Under the pieces are notes generated by a model. It was not told where the DNA came from, did no database searches, and was given only the letters and a program-made list of their open reading frames with translations. Source: Serinicoccus chungangensis (GTDB taxonomy: Bacteria > Actinomycetota > Actinomycetes > Actinomycetales > Dermatophilaceae). Taken from it: a DNA stretch of 64,000 bases. Where the stretch lies: assembly GCF_001483745.1 (NCBI RefSeq), contig NZ_LQBL01000033.1:51759-115758 (forward strand), in the 5' to 3' direction. The position numbers and the translations under genes were made by a program. Shown piece by piece: positions 53,901-60,860 of the stretch; position 1 is the first letter of the stretch, and each line of letters begins with the position of its first letter.

Positions 53901-54698
53901 TCAGCCGAGGGGATGGGCGTGGGTCAGGCCCGGCGCACGGCCGGGCTCGATGAACCACTCGTCGCCGAACATCGCGGCGAACTGCTCCGAGGGCATACCG
54001 AGCATCCACCCGACGTCCTCCTGGCTGGCGTGCGCGGAGAGCGCGGCCCGCTTGGTGGCGATGACCTCGCGCACGTCGACGTGCCAGTGGATCTCCGCCT
54101 CCGGGGTGCCCATGGGGTTGCCGTCGTCGGCCGGCCCGTCGGGGTCGAAGTCCTCGTCCTCCCCGATCGTGCCGGCCTGCCGCGCCGCCTCGACCATCCG
54201 GCGCACGTGGTCGCGGTTCATGGTGTTCTCCAGCAGCCGCGGTCGACGGGAGGCGAGCTCGGCCGCCCGGTGCGCGACGGCGTGCACCTTGACGTGGTCG
54301 GGGTGGCCGTAGCCGCCGTGCCAGTCGTAGCCGACGAGGACGTCGGCGTCCTCCTCGTCGAGGACCGCGGCCAGCCGGCGGGCCGCCTCCTCGGTGTCGG
54401 CGGAGTGGAAGGACTGCTCGTGGGCGTTCTGCTCCCACCCGGTCATGCCCGAGTCGGCGTAGCCCAGCCAGGCGATCCGGTCCGTCCCCAGCACCTGGCC
54501 GGCGGCCTGCGCCTCGGCGCGTCGCCGGTCGACCACGGTCTCGCCCTCGCGCAGGTCGGGCGGCAGGGTGCCGTGGTCGCCGTGGGTGGCGAAGACGATG
54601 ACCACGCGGTGGCCGGCGTCGACGGCCAGCCGCGTCGTGCCGGCCGTGCCGCTGGCCTCGTCGTCGGGATGGGCGTGCAGGAGGACGATCGTGCTCAC
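53901..54698 (-). CDS. PIG-L/LmbE-family zinc deacetylase
   Basis: This 265-residue protein has the zinc site AHPDDE (residues 9-14) and GYDWHGGYGHPDHVKVH with the third metal ligand. PIG-L enzymes deacetylate N-acetylglucosaminyl compounds; in actinobacteria MshB and Mca act in mycothiol metabolism. Residue pattern alone does not separate these. The GTG start has TATCGT 6 nt upstream and no Shine-Dalgarno. Confidence 0.88.
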   Translation of the reverse strand: MSTIVLLHAHPDDEASGTAGTTRLAVDAGHRVVIVFATHGDHGTLPPDLREGETVVDRRRAEAQAAGQVLGTDRIAWLGYADSGMTGWEQNAHEQSFHSADTEEAARRLAAVLDEEDADVLVGYDWHGGYGHPDHVKVHAVAHRAAELASRRPRLLENTMNRDHVRRMVEAARQAGTIGEDEDFDPDGPADDGNPMGTPEAEIHWHVDVREVIATKRAALSAHASQEDVGWMLGMPSEQFAAMFGDEWFIEPGRAPGLTHAHPLG

Positions 54699-54704
54699 GG
54701 GCTC

Positions 54705-54710
54705 ACGATA
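54705..54710 (-). promoter_or_regulatory. -10 hexamer TATCGT, 6 nt before a GTG start
   Basis: On the minus strand TATCGT is followed by 6 nt and the GTG of the PIG-L gene, supporting a leaderless transcript and this start. Confidence 0.55.
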
Positions 54711-54786
54711 GGTCGCCCTGCCGACAGACCCACCATCCGCGCCCGGTGCCCCCGCCGCCCGGCACCACCCGTCGTCCGTGGGGTCC

Positions 54787-56565
54787 TCAGCCCCGCAGGT
54801 CGGGGAAGTCGGTGTCCCTCCACTCGGTCGGCGCGTCGCCCGCCCCCGCGCCCGACGCGGCCCCGGCCGCGGTGCCGACGGCGCCGCCGGCCCCCGAACC
54901 CGCGGCCAGCTGCTCCTCGCGCGCCCGCAGCTCGACCCGGCGGATCTTGCCGCTGATGGTCTTCGGCAGCTCGGAGAACTCCAGCCGGCGGACCCGCTGC
55001 CAGGGCTGCAGGTGCTCGCGGGCGTGGGCCAGGATCGAGCGCGCGGTCTCGGCGGTCGGCTCGTGCCCGGCGACCAGGGTGACGTAGGCCTTGGGCACCG
55101 ACAGGCGCACCTCGTCGGGTGCGGGCACCACGGCCGCCTCGGCGACCGCCGGGTGCTCGATGAGCACCGACTCCAGCTCGAACGGGCTGATCTTGTAGTC
55201 GCTCGCCTTGAAGACGTCGTCGGTGCGCCCGACGTAGGTGATCATGCCGGTCGCGTCCCGCTCGGCGACGTCGCCGGTGTGGTAGTAACCGCCGGTCATC
55301 GCCTCGGCGTTGCGCTCGTCGTCCCCCTGGTAGCCGGTCATGAGCGCCACCGGCGACGCGGACAGGTCGAGACAGATCTCGCCCTCCCCCGGGCCCTCGA
55401 CCACCCGCCCCGTCTGCGGGTCGACGAGCACGGAGGGGATGCCGGGCAGCGGCATACTCATCGACCCGGGCTTGACCCGGTCCCCCGGGCAGTTCCCGAT
55501 CTGCGCGGTGGTCTCGGTCTGGCCGTAGCCGTCGCGCAGGGTCAGGCCCCACTGCCGCTGCACCTGGGTGATGACCTCGGGGTTGAGCGGCTCGCCCGCG
55601 CCGATCACCTCGCGCAGGGCGCCGGGGCCGCCGGAGAGGTCGGCGTTGATGAGCATGCGCCAGACCGTCGGCGGGGCGCACAGGCTGGTGACCCGGTGCC
55701 GGCGCACCACCTGGAGGAGGGCGTCGGGGTCGAACCGCCGGTAGGCGTGCACCAGGATCGTCGCCTCGGCGATCCAGGGCGCGAAGAAGCAGCTCCAGGC
55801 GTGCTTGGCCCAGCCGGGGCTGGAGATGTTGAGGTGGACGTCGCCGGGGCGCAGCCCGAGCCAGTACGTCGTCGAGAGGTGGCCCACCGGGTAGCTCACC
55901 TGGGTGTGCTCGACGAGCTTGGGCCGGTTGGTGGTGCCGGAGGTGAAGTAGAGCAGGAGCCGGTCGTCGGGGCCGGTGCCCGGGTGCTCGGCGCGGCTCA
56001 CGTGCTCGGTGTATGCCGTCCGCAGGTCGGTCCAGCCCGCGGCCTCTCCCACGGACAGGCGCGCGTAGTCGCCCGGTACCTCCTCGAACCGGTCCGTGTC
56101 GGCGGCGTCCACGACCACGGCCCGGGCGCCGCCACGCTCCAGCCGGTCGCGCAGGTCGGAGGGACCGGCCGCGGTGGTGGTCGGCATGAGGACGGCCCCC
56201 AGCTTCATCACCCCGAGCATGGTGTCCCACAGCTCGACCTGGTTGCCCAGCATGACCATGACGCTGTCGCCGCGGCCGATGCCCTGGTGGGCCAGCAGGG
56301 CCGCGACCTGGTCGGAGCGGGTGGCCACCTCGTCGAAGGTCAGCGTCTCGTCCGAGCCGTCCTCCTGGACGACGACCAGCGCGGGTGCGTCGTTGCCGCG
56401 GGCGATCGCGTCGAACCAGTCCACCGCCCAGTTGAAGCGCTCGCCCACGACCGGGTAGCGGAACTCCTCCCGTGCCCGTCCCGGGTCGCCGTAGAGCTCG
56501 AGGAGCTGGTCACGGGCGGCGCGGTAGGCCGGGTGCGGCGAGCGGACGGGGTGGTCGGTCGACAT
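54787..56565 (-). CDS. AMP-forming acyl-CoA synthetase
   Basis: This 592-residue ligase has YFTSGTTNRPKLVEHT (P-loop-like A3 motif), DGYGQTETT, GRTDDVFKASDYKISPFELE and a catalytic Lys near residue 540 (TISGKIRR). The sequence is closest in style to medium-chain/MACS-type synthetases. A Gly/Ala-rich linker of about 25 residues near the C-terminus is unusual. The ATG at 56565 lies 10 nt after GGAGG; an ATG at 56574 lies only 1 nt after it. The acyl-CoA dehydrogenase downstream suggests fatty or branched acid use. Confidence 0.88.
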   Translation of the reverse strand: MSTDHPVRSPHPAYRAARDQLLELYGDPGRAREEFRYPVVGERFNWAVDWFDAIARGNDAPALVVVQEDGSDETLTFDEVATRSDQVAALLAHQGIGRGDSVMVMLGNQVELWDTMLGVMKLGAVLMPTTTAAGPSDLRDRLERGGARAVVVDAADTDRFEEVPGDYARLSVGEAAGWTDLRTAYTEHVSRAEHPGTGPDDRLLLYFTSGTTNRPKLVEHTQVSYPVGHLSTTYWLGLRPGDVHLNISSPGWAKHAWSCFFAPWIAEATILVHAYRRFDPDALLQVVRRHRVTSLCAPPTVWRMLINADLSGGPGALREVIGAGEPLNPEVITQVQRQWGLTLRDGYGQTETTAQIGNCPGDRVKPGSMSMPLPGIPSVLVDPQTGRVVEGPGEGEICLDLSASPVALMTGYQGDDERNAEAMTGGYYHTGDVAERDATGMITYVGRTDDVFKASDYKISPFELESVLIEHPAVAEAAVVPAPDEVRLSVPKAYVTLVAGHEPTAETARSILAHAREHLQPWQRVRRLEFSELPKTISGKIRRVELRAREEQLAAGSGAGGAVGTAAGAASGAGAGDAPTEWRDTDFPDLRG

Positions 56566-56648
56566 CGGCGTCATACCTCCATCCCTACACCGGGGCGGGT
56601 ATGCCTGTCAGCAGGAGGCTTGGGCGCGCCACTGTCGGACCCCCGCCC

Positions 56649-56654
56649 TAGAGT
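56649..56654 (+). promoter_or_regulatory. -10 hexamer TAGAGT, 7 nt before a start codon
   Basis: TAGAGT is followed by 7 nt and the ATG of the DUF3072 gene, consistent with a leaderless transcript. Confidence 0.5.
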
Positions 56655-56661
56655 CGGTCCC

Positions 56662-56964
56662 ATGACGAACCCCATGGACGACCAGACCCAGACCGGCGGC
56701 CCCGACGCGGGCGCCGGCGCAGCCGAGGACGCCGACATGCTGGGTGCCCCCAGCCCGCAGTCCCCGGACGACCAGCTCGAGCGCGACCCGGAGAACTGGA
56801 CCACCGGGGACGACCCGGCCACCGAGGCCCAGAAGTCCTACCTCGACCGGCTGGCCAGTGCCGCCGGCGAGCAGATCCCGGCCGAGGGGCTCACCCAGGC
56901 CAAGGCCTCCGAGCACATCGACCGCCTCCAGTCCGCGACCGGCATGGAGCCGCGCGAGTCCTGA
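56662..56964 (+). CDS. DUF3072-type small protein
   Basis: This 100-residue acidic protein has a disordered N-terminal half rich in Asp, Gly, Gln and Pro, and a C-terminal helical part with NWTTGDDPATEAQKSYLDRL and LTQAKASEHIDRLQ. This matches DUF3072 proteins of actinobacteria; their function is unknown. It is monocistronic and convergent with the LysR gene. Confidence 0.8.
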   Translation: MTNPMDDQTQTGGPDAGAGAAEDADMLGAPSPQSPDDQLERDPENWTTGDDPATEAQKSYLDRLASAAGEQIPAEGLTQAKASEHIDRLQSATGMEPRES

Positions 56965-57036
56965 GTCCCACCGGCAGGGGACCGACCGGCGACCCCGGCC
57001 GGGTGACGTGGCCGCCGGCGGAGGACGGCAGACCCG

Positions 57037-57951
57037 TCAGGCGGTGGCGGTGTTCGCACCCCACACCCGACGGACCTCGGCCGCCACCGAGGCGACCGCG
57101 GGGCGTCGCTCGCTGGAGTCGCGGTGCACGAGCATCACGCGCCGGGTGGGGGGGTCCTTCACCGGCAGGGCGACGACGGCGTCGGGCAGCTCGGGGCGGC
57201 CCAGCCGCGGCATGAGACCGATGCCGAAGCCGGCCTCCACGAGGGCGATCTTGCTGGGGTGGGTGTCGGCGGTCGCGGCGATCCGGTAGTCCAGGTGGCG
57301 CTCGCGCAGCGCGGTGAGCAACCAGTCGCTGAAGACCCCCGGCGAGTCGTCCACCCAGTCCCGTCCCCCGCAGTCCCGCAGGTCGACGATGCCGTGACGA
57401 CCGATGCGCAGGTCGTGGTCGTGCCGGGCGATGAGGTCGACGACGTCGTTGCCCAGCACGGTGGACACCAGCCCCTCCGGCAGGGCCTTGTGGTAGTCGG
57501 TCCAGTCGTGCACCACGGCGAGGTCGACCTCGCCGCGGCGCAGCGCCCGCAGCGATCCCTCCGGGGTGAGCTCGCGCACGGTCAGGCGCAGCAGCGGGTA
57601 GAGCTCACGCAGGGTGGGCACGGTCGGCGCGAGCAGGCCGACGATGCCGGTGGGGAACGACGACAGCACCAGCGGACCCGAGACGTCGCTGGTCAGGTGC
57701 TCCAGCTCGGCTCGAGCGGCCTCGTCCAGCTGCTCCACCTGCGCGGCCAGCCGCACCAGCACCTCGGCGGCGTCGGTGGGGACGACGTTGCGGCCACGGC
57801 GGACGAGGACGGGCTGTCCCACCTCCTTCTGGAGGCGGGTCAGCTGCTGGCTGACGGCGGAGGCCGTGAGGCCGAGACGGTCGGCCGCGGCCAGCACCGT
57901 GCCCTCTTCGACGACGGCCTTCAGACTGACCAGGTGCTCGGGCGAGAACAT
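57037..57951 (-). CDS. LysR-family regulator divergent from the micropeptide cassettes
   Basis: This 304-residue protein has the LysR helix-turn-helix (LAAADRLGLTASAVSQQLTR) and a two-lobed effector domain (PLVLSSFPTGIVGLLAPTV, then LVEAGFGIGLMPRLG). The ATG at 57951 is preferred over one at 57960: TAAGAT ends 7 nt upstream and no ribosome site exists, so the mRNA is probably leaderless. This -10 overlaps the dyad at 57961-57978. The usual LysR divergent target, such as an exporter, is absent; the divergent genes are two 30-residue peptides. The effector is unknown. Confidence 0.9.
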   Translation of the reverse strand: MFSPEHLVSLKAVVEEGTVLAAADRLGLTASAVSQQLTRLQKEVGQPVLVRRGRNVVPTDAAEVLVRLAAQVEQLDEAARAELEHLTSDVSGPLVLSSFPTGIVGLLAPTVPTLRELYPLLRLTVRELTPEGSLRALRRGEVDLAVVHDWTDYHKALPEGLVSTVLGNDVVDLIARHDHDLRIGRHGIVDLRDCGGRDWVDDSPGVFSDWLLTALRERHLDYRIAATADTHPSKIALVEAGFGIGLMPRLGRPELPDAVVALPVKDPPTRRVMLVHRDSSERRPAVASVAAEVRRVWGANTATA

Positions 57952-57958
57952 GCAGCGC

Positions 57959-58017
57959 ATCTTACACGTACCGATAAGAAATGTCCGTTTGTGCTAAAGC
58001 AATAATGCTGTCAGAGT
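57959..58017. promoter_or_regulatory. LysR-type dyad and divergent promoters, cassette 1
   Basis: The dyad CTTACACGTACCGATAAG (57961-57978) fits a T-N11-A LysR box. On the plus strand TTGTGC (57989-57994), 17 bp, and CAGAGT (58012-58017) form the micropeptide promoter. On the minus strand the lysR -10 TAAGAT (57964-57959) overlaps the dyad arm. The dyad centre is about 54 bp before the plus-strand start, suitable for activation. Confidence 0.65.
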
Positions 58018-58056
58018 ATTCATTGTCAGATCCCGACGCGAAGAAAGGTGGCCACC

Positions 58057-58149
58057 ATGACCGCTCTGTCCCAGGTTTTCCGCAGCAGCACCCACGTGAT
58101 CCTCGAGATCGGTCGCGCGTGGCGCCCGATCGAGCACATCCGCGGCTGA
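58057..58149 (+). CDS. 30-residue micropeptide, copy 1
   Basis: This ORF is 31 codons including TGA. The peptide begins MTALSQVFRSS, continues through an ILEIGRAW segment and ends RPIEHIRG. It has a net positive charge, one Trp, no Cys and no signal peptide. AAGAAAGGTGG lies just upstream of the ATG, a strong ribosome site inside the palindrome GGTGGCCACC. It is preceded by a LysR-type promoter and followed by an intrinsic terminator, so it is a free-standing gene. I do not recognise the family. Coding identity to copy 2 is 91 of 93 bases. Confidence 0.7.
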   Translation: MTALSQVFRSSTHVILEIGRAWRPIEHIRG

Positions 58150-58164
58150 CCCCACACCTCGTGG

Positions 58165-58201
58165 AAGCCGCCCCCGGGGACCCTCCCCGGGGGCGGCTTT
58201 T
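58165..58201 (+). terminator. Intrinsic terminator of micropeptide copy 1
   Basis: A perfect 15-bp stem, AAGCCGCCCCCGGGG and its complement, with loop ACCCT, is followed by TTTT. It lies 15 bp after the micropeptide stop. Confidence 0.9.
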
Positions 58202-58304
58202 CCCATCCCTCCGCGGATCCGTGCCGATGTCCGCCGGGCACCTCGCGAGGACGTGGACCCGACGGTAGGCCCTGCTCGGCGCCCCCAGAGACCATCAAGA
58301 AAAA

Positions 58305-58361
58305 CTTACTGGTATCCGTAAGCAACGTCCGTTTGTGCTAAAGCAAGAATGGTGTCAGACT
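58305..58361 (+). promoter_or_regulatory. LysR-type dyad and promoter, cassette 2
   Basis: The dyad CTTACTGGTATCCGTAAG (58305-58322) has perfect 5-bp arms. TTGTGC (58333-58338) and CAGACT (58356-58361) sit at the same distances as in cassette 1, exactly 344 bp away. The minus-strand -10 of cassette 1 has no functional gene here. Confidence 0.65.
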
Positions 58362-58400
58362 AGAACCTGTCAGACCCCGACACGAAGAAAGGTGGCCACC

Positions 58401-58493
58401 ATGACCGCTCTGTCCAAGGCTTTCCGCAGCAGCACCCACGTGATCCTCGAGATCGGTCGCGCGTGGCGCCCGATCGAGCACATCCGCGGCTGA
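58401..58493 (+). CDS. 30-residue micropeptide, copy 2
   Basis: This has the same length and ending as copy 1. It differs only at residues 6 and 7 (Lys-Ala instead of Gln-Val), caused by two base changes, with no synonymous changes. The ribosome site AAGAAAGGTGG and the GGTGGCCACC palindrome are identical to copy 1. It has its own dyad, promoter and terminator. Possible roles include a regulatory or membrane-active peptide, a modified-peptide precursor or a dual-function small RNA; none is shown by the sequence. Confidence 0.7.
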   Translation: MTALSKAFRSSTHVILEIGRAWRPIEHIRG

Positions 58494-58506
58494 CCCGACG
58501 CCCTCC

Positions 58507-58543
58507 GAAGCCGCCCCCGGGACCTCGTCCCGGGGGCGGCTTC
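58507..58543 (+). terminator. Hairpin terminator of micropeptide copy 2
   Basis: A perfect 17-bp stem, GAAGCCGCCCCCGGGAC and its complement, with loop CTC, lies 13 bp after the stop. The T-run is shorter than in copy 1. Confidence 0.85.
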
Positions 58544-58592
58544 TGCGTGCGTGGCCTGCTCTCTCGCCCGCACCCTCGACCCCGCCCCGGTC

Positions 58593-58598
58593 TAGGCT
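58593..58598 (+). promoter_or_regulatory. -10 hexamer TAGGCT, 6 nt before a start codon
   Basis: TAGGCT is followed by 6 nt and the ATG of the phosphotransferase gene, consistent with a leaderless transcript. Confidence 0.55.
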
Positions 58599-58604
58599 GA
58601 CCCG

Positions 58605-59426
58605 ATGCCCTTGACGACCGCCCAGCAGGGCCTGCTCGACGCCTGGCTGCCCGGGCACACGGTCCTCGACGACCACTCGTGGGGCCTGGTCAGCAGGACC
58701 GTGCTCCGGGTGCGGCACCGCGGGAGGGACCTGACCGTCAAGGCCAGCTCCCCCGACGACCACCACCTCGCGAGAGAGGTGGCCGCCCACCGCGAGCTCA
58801 CCGCCCCCCTCCTGCCGGACCGCGCGCCGAGGCTGGTCGAGGCCGATCTCCACGCGCACCTCCTGGTGACGACGTGGCTGCCGGGGGAGCTCGTGCAGGG
58901 GACGGCCGCCGAGCAGGACCCGGAGAGCTACCGCCAGGCCGGGCTGCTCCTGCGCCGCCTGCACGGACAGTCCTCCCGCCGCGACGACGACTGGCTGGAG
59001 GAGCAGCGGGCCCGCACGCGTCGCTGGCTCACCCGGCCCCACCGCATCCCCCGGGCCCGCGTCGACCGCGTCGAACGACGCCTCACCCGCTGGCCGGTCG
59101 GCCCGGTGAGGCTCACCCCGACCCACGGGGACTTCCACCCCCGCAACTGGGTCGTGGACCGCGGCACGGTGTCGGTCATCGACTTCGGCCGGGCGCAGTG
59201 GCGACCCGCCGCCACGGACCTGGCCCGGATGGAGCCCCGGCAGTGGCGCGACGACCCCCGCCTCGAGGCCGCGTTCCTCGACGGCTACGGCGCGGACCCC
59301 CGCCCGGCGTGGTGGCGTGACCTCCTGCTCGCCGAGGCGGTGGGCACCGCGGTGTGGGCCTACCAGGTCGGGGACGAGGCCTTCGAGCAGGAAGGACTGC
59401 AGCAGCTCGCCGAGCTCACGGCCTGA
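58605..59426 (+). CDS. APH-fold phosphotransferase
   Basis: This 273-residue kinase-fold protein has LTVKASS (N-lobe Lys46), catalytic THGDFHPRNW (Asp176) and metal-binding VIDFGRA (Asp193). The arrangement is that of aminoglycoside/choline/homoserine phosphotransferases; the substrate cannot be assigned. It has its own leaderless-type promoter after the micropeptide terminator, so it is probably not part of that unit. Its end is 13 bp from the convergent metallopeptidase. Confidence 0.82.
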   Translation: MPLTTAQQGLLDAWLPGHTVLDDHSWGLVSRTVLRVRHRGRDLTVKASSPDDHHLAREVAAHRELTAPLLPDRAPRLVEADLHAHLLVTTWLPGELVQGTAAEQDPESYRQAGLLLRRLHGQSSRRDDDWLEEQRARTRRWLTRPHRIPRARVDRVERRLTRWPVGPVRLTPTHGDFHPRNWVVDRGTVSVIDFGRAQWRPAATDLARMEPRQWRDDPRLEAAFLDGYGADPRPAWWRDLLLAEAVGTAVWAYQVGDEAFEQEGLQQLAELTA

Positions 59427-59439
59427 CGAGGCGCGTGGT

Positions 59440-60150
59440 TCAGCCGCAGGCGGCCTCCTCCAGCGCGGCCAGGCCGGCCAGGTCGGCGTCGGTGAACTCG
59501 TCCTGCCCCGAGTTCTCGGCGGCCATGAGCGCATCCGCGTCGTCGGAGTGACCGAGCCCGAGGACGTGCACGAGCTCGTGGACCAGGACGGTCTCCTCGT
59601 CCAGCCCGCCCAGCCAGCCGCCCGGCATGTCGGTGTCGAGCACGACCATGCCGCCGACCGAGCGGGCGTCGCCACCCGGGCCCACGACGTAGGACGCCCC
59701 TCCCAGGCCGGCTGTCGGGCCGGCGAGCTCGGACACCTCCTCCTCGTCCGCCCACCCGATGAGCACCGGACCGCGCTGGCGGCCCTGGAACTCGCGGTCG
59801 TCGGTCTCGCCGGTCACCACGAAGGTGAAGCCGCTGGCCTCGTTGACCCGCTGGACGGCGGTGGCGACGAGGTCGGCATACCCCTCCGGCGCCCCCTGCG
59901 GGTTGACCTCGACCTCGATGCGGGCGGCGCACCCCCAGGTCACCGGCCGGCCGCCATCGCTGACCTGCATGAAGGTGTAGCCCTCACCTCCCGAACCGGC
60001 GACCCCGGCGGAGCGCTCGGAGTAGACCGTCCGTCGGACGTTGCCGAGGTCGAGGCCGGGCGAGAGGTAGACCACCATGCTGATGACCAGACCCAGGACG
60101 AGCAACAGGCTGAGGATGCTCGTGCACCCTCCGCCACGTCGCTCGTCCAT
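59440..60150 (-). CDS. Membrane-anchored matrixin-like zinc metallopeptidase
   Basis: This 236-residue protein has one N-terminal membrane helix (about residues 10-30), then an extracytoplasmic domain with the zincin site HELVHVLGLGH (His191, Glu192, His195, His201) and a Met-turn candidate in ADALMAAENSG. The HExxHxxGxxH form is typical of matrixin/serralysin-like metzincins, and the domain is small. The substrate is unknown. CAGACT lies 6 nt before the ATG. Confidence 0.8.
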   Translation of the reverse strand: MDERRGGGCTSILSLLLVLGLVISMVVYLSPGLDLGNVRRTVYSERSAGVAGSGGEGYTFMQVSDGGRPVTWGCAARIEVEVNPQGAPEGYADLVATAVQRVNEASGFTFVVTGETDDREFQGRQRGPVLIGWADEEEVSELAGPTAGLGGASYVVGPGGDARSVGGMVVLDTDMPGGWLGGLDEETVLVHELVHVLGLGHSDDADALMAAENSGQDEFTDADLAGLAALEEAACG

Positions 60151-60180
60151 GCGTCCAGTCTGCTCCGCGTGGCTGGGCGA

Positions 60181-60828
60181 CTACTGACCCAGTCCGGCGA
60201 GCAGGTCCTCGAAGTCCGTGACGTCCTGCCCGACCCGCGCCCCGGAGCGACCGGACGCGGGGTCAGACCCCAGCCCGCCGACGCCCGCGGCGACGACCGC
60301 CGTCGCCAGCTCCCCGGCGGCGCGGGAGATCCGCTCCCCCAGCTCGCCGGACCCGGCACCGCCGAAGTCGTCGGTCGCGGCGAAGACCCCGGTCGGCACC
60401 ACCGCGGCGCGCAGGTAGGCGAACAGCGGGCGCAGCGCGTGGTCGAGCACGAGCTGGTGGCGGGCCGTGCCGGCCGTCGCGGCGACCAGCACCGGGGTGC
60501 CCGCGACCGCGTCCGGGTCGAGCACGTCGACGAACATCTTGAACAGCCCGGAGTAGCTCGCGGCGAAGACGGGGCTGACCGCCACGATGGCGTCCGCGCC
60601 GGACACGAGCTCGCGCGCCGCCTCCACGGCCGGCGTCGGCACGCCGCCCGTGGTCATGGTGGTGGCCAGGTCGTGGGCCAGCTCGCGCAGCTCGACCACC
60701 TCGACGGTCGCGGCCTCGCCGCGCGCGCTCACCTGGGTGACGACGGCGTCGGCGAGCCGGTCGGCCAGGAGCCGGGTCGAGCTGGGCTGCGAGAGCCCTG
60801 CGGTGAGGACGACGATGCGGCGGGTCAT
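60181..60828 (-). CDS. NAD(P)H-dependent FMN reductase (CE1759 type)
   Basis: This 215-residue flavodoxin-like reductase has VLTAGLSQPSSTRLLADRLA for FMN phosphate binding and VAVSPVFAASYSGLFKMFVD, the typical P-x-Y-x-x-x-x-x-LK-type segment of the family. It would supply reduced FMN to the luciferase-like monooxygenase encoded just upstream on the same strand; this pair is widespread in actinobacteria as CE1758/CE1759-type proteins. Confidence 0.88.
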   Translation of the reverse strand: MTRRIVVLTAGLSQPSSTRLLADRLADAVVTQVSARGEAATVEVVELRELAHDLATTMTTGGVPTPAVEAARELVSGADAIVAVSPVFAASYSGLFKMFVDVLDPDAVAGTPVLVAATAGTARHQLVLDHALRPLFAYLRAAVVPTGVFAATDDFGGAGSGELGERISRAAGELATAVVAAGVGGLGSDPASGRSGARVGQDVTDFEDLLAGLGQ

Positions 60829-60860
60829 GGCGTGCTCCCTTCGGTATGCCGTGCGGCGGG

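Noticed and set aside
57994-58206. Minus-strand ORF across micropeptide copy 1
   Set aside because: It would read through the terminator hairpin in antisense, lacks a ribosome site, and the plus-strand ORF has promoter, Shine-Dalgarno and terminator.
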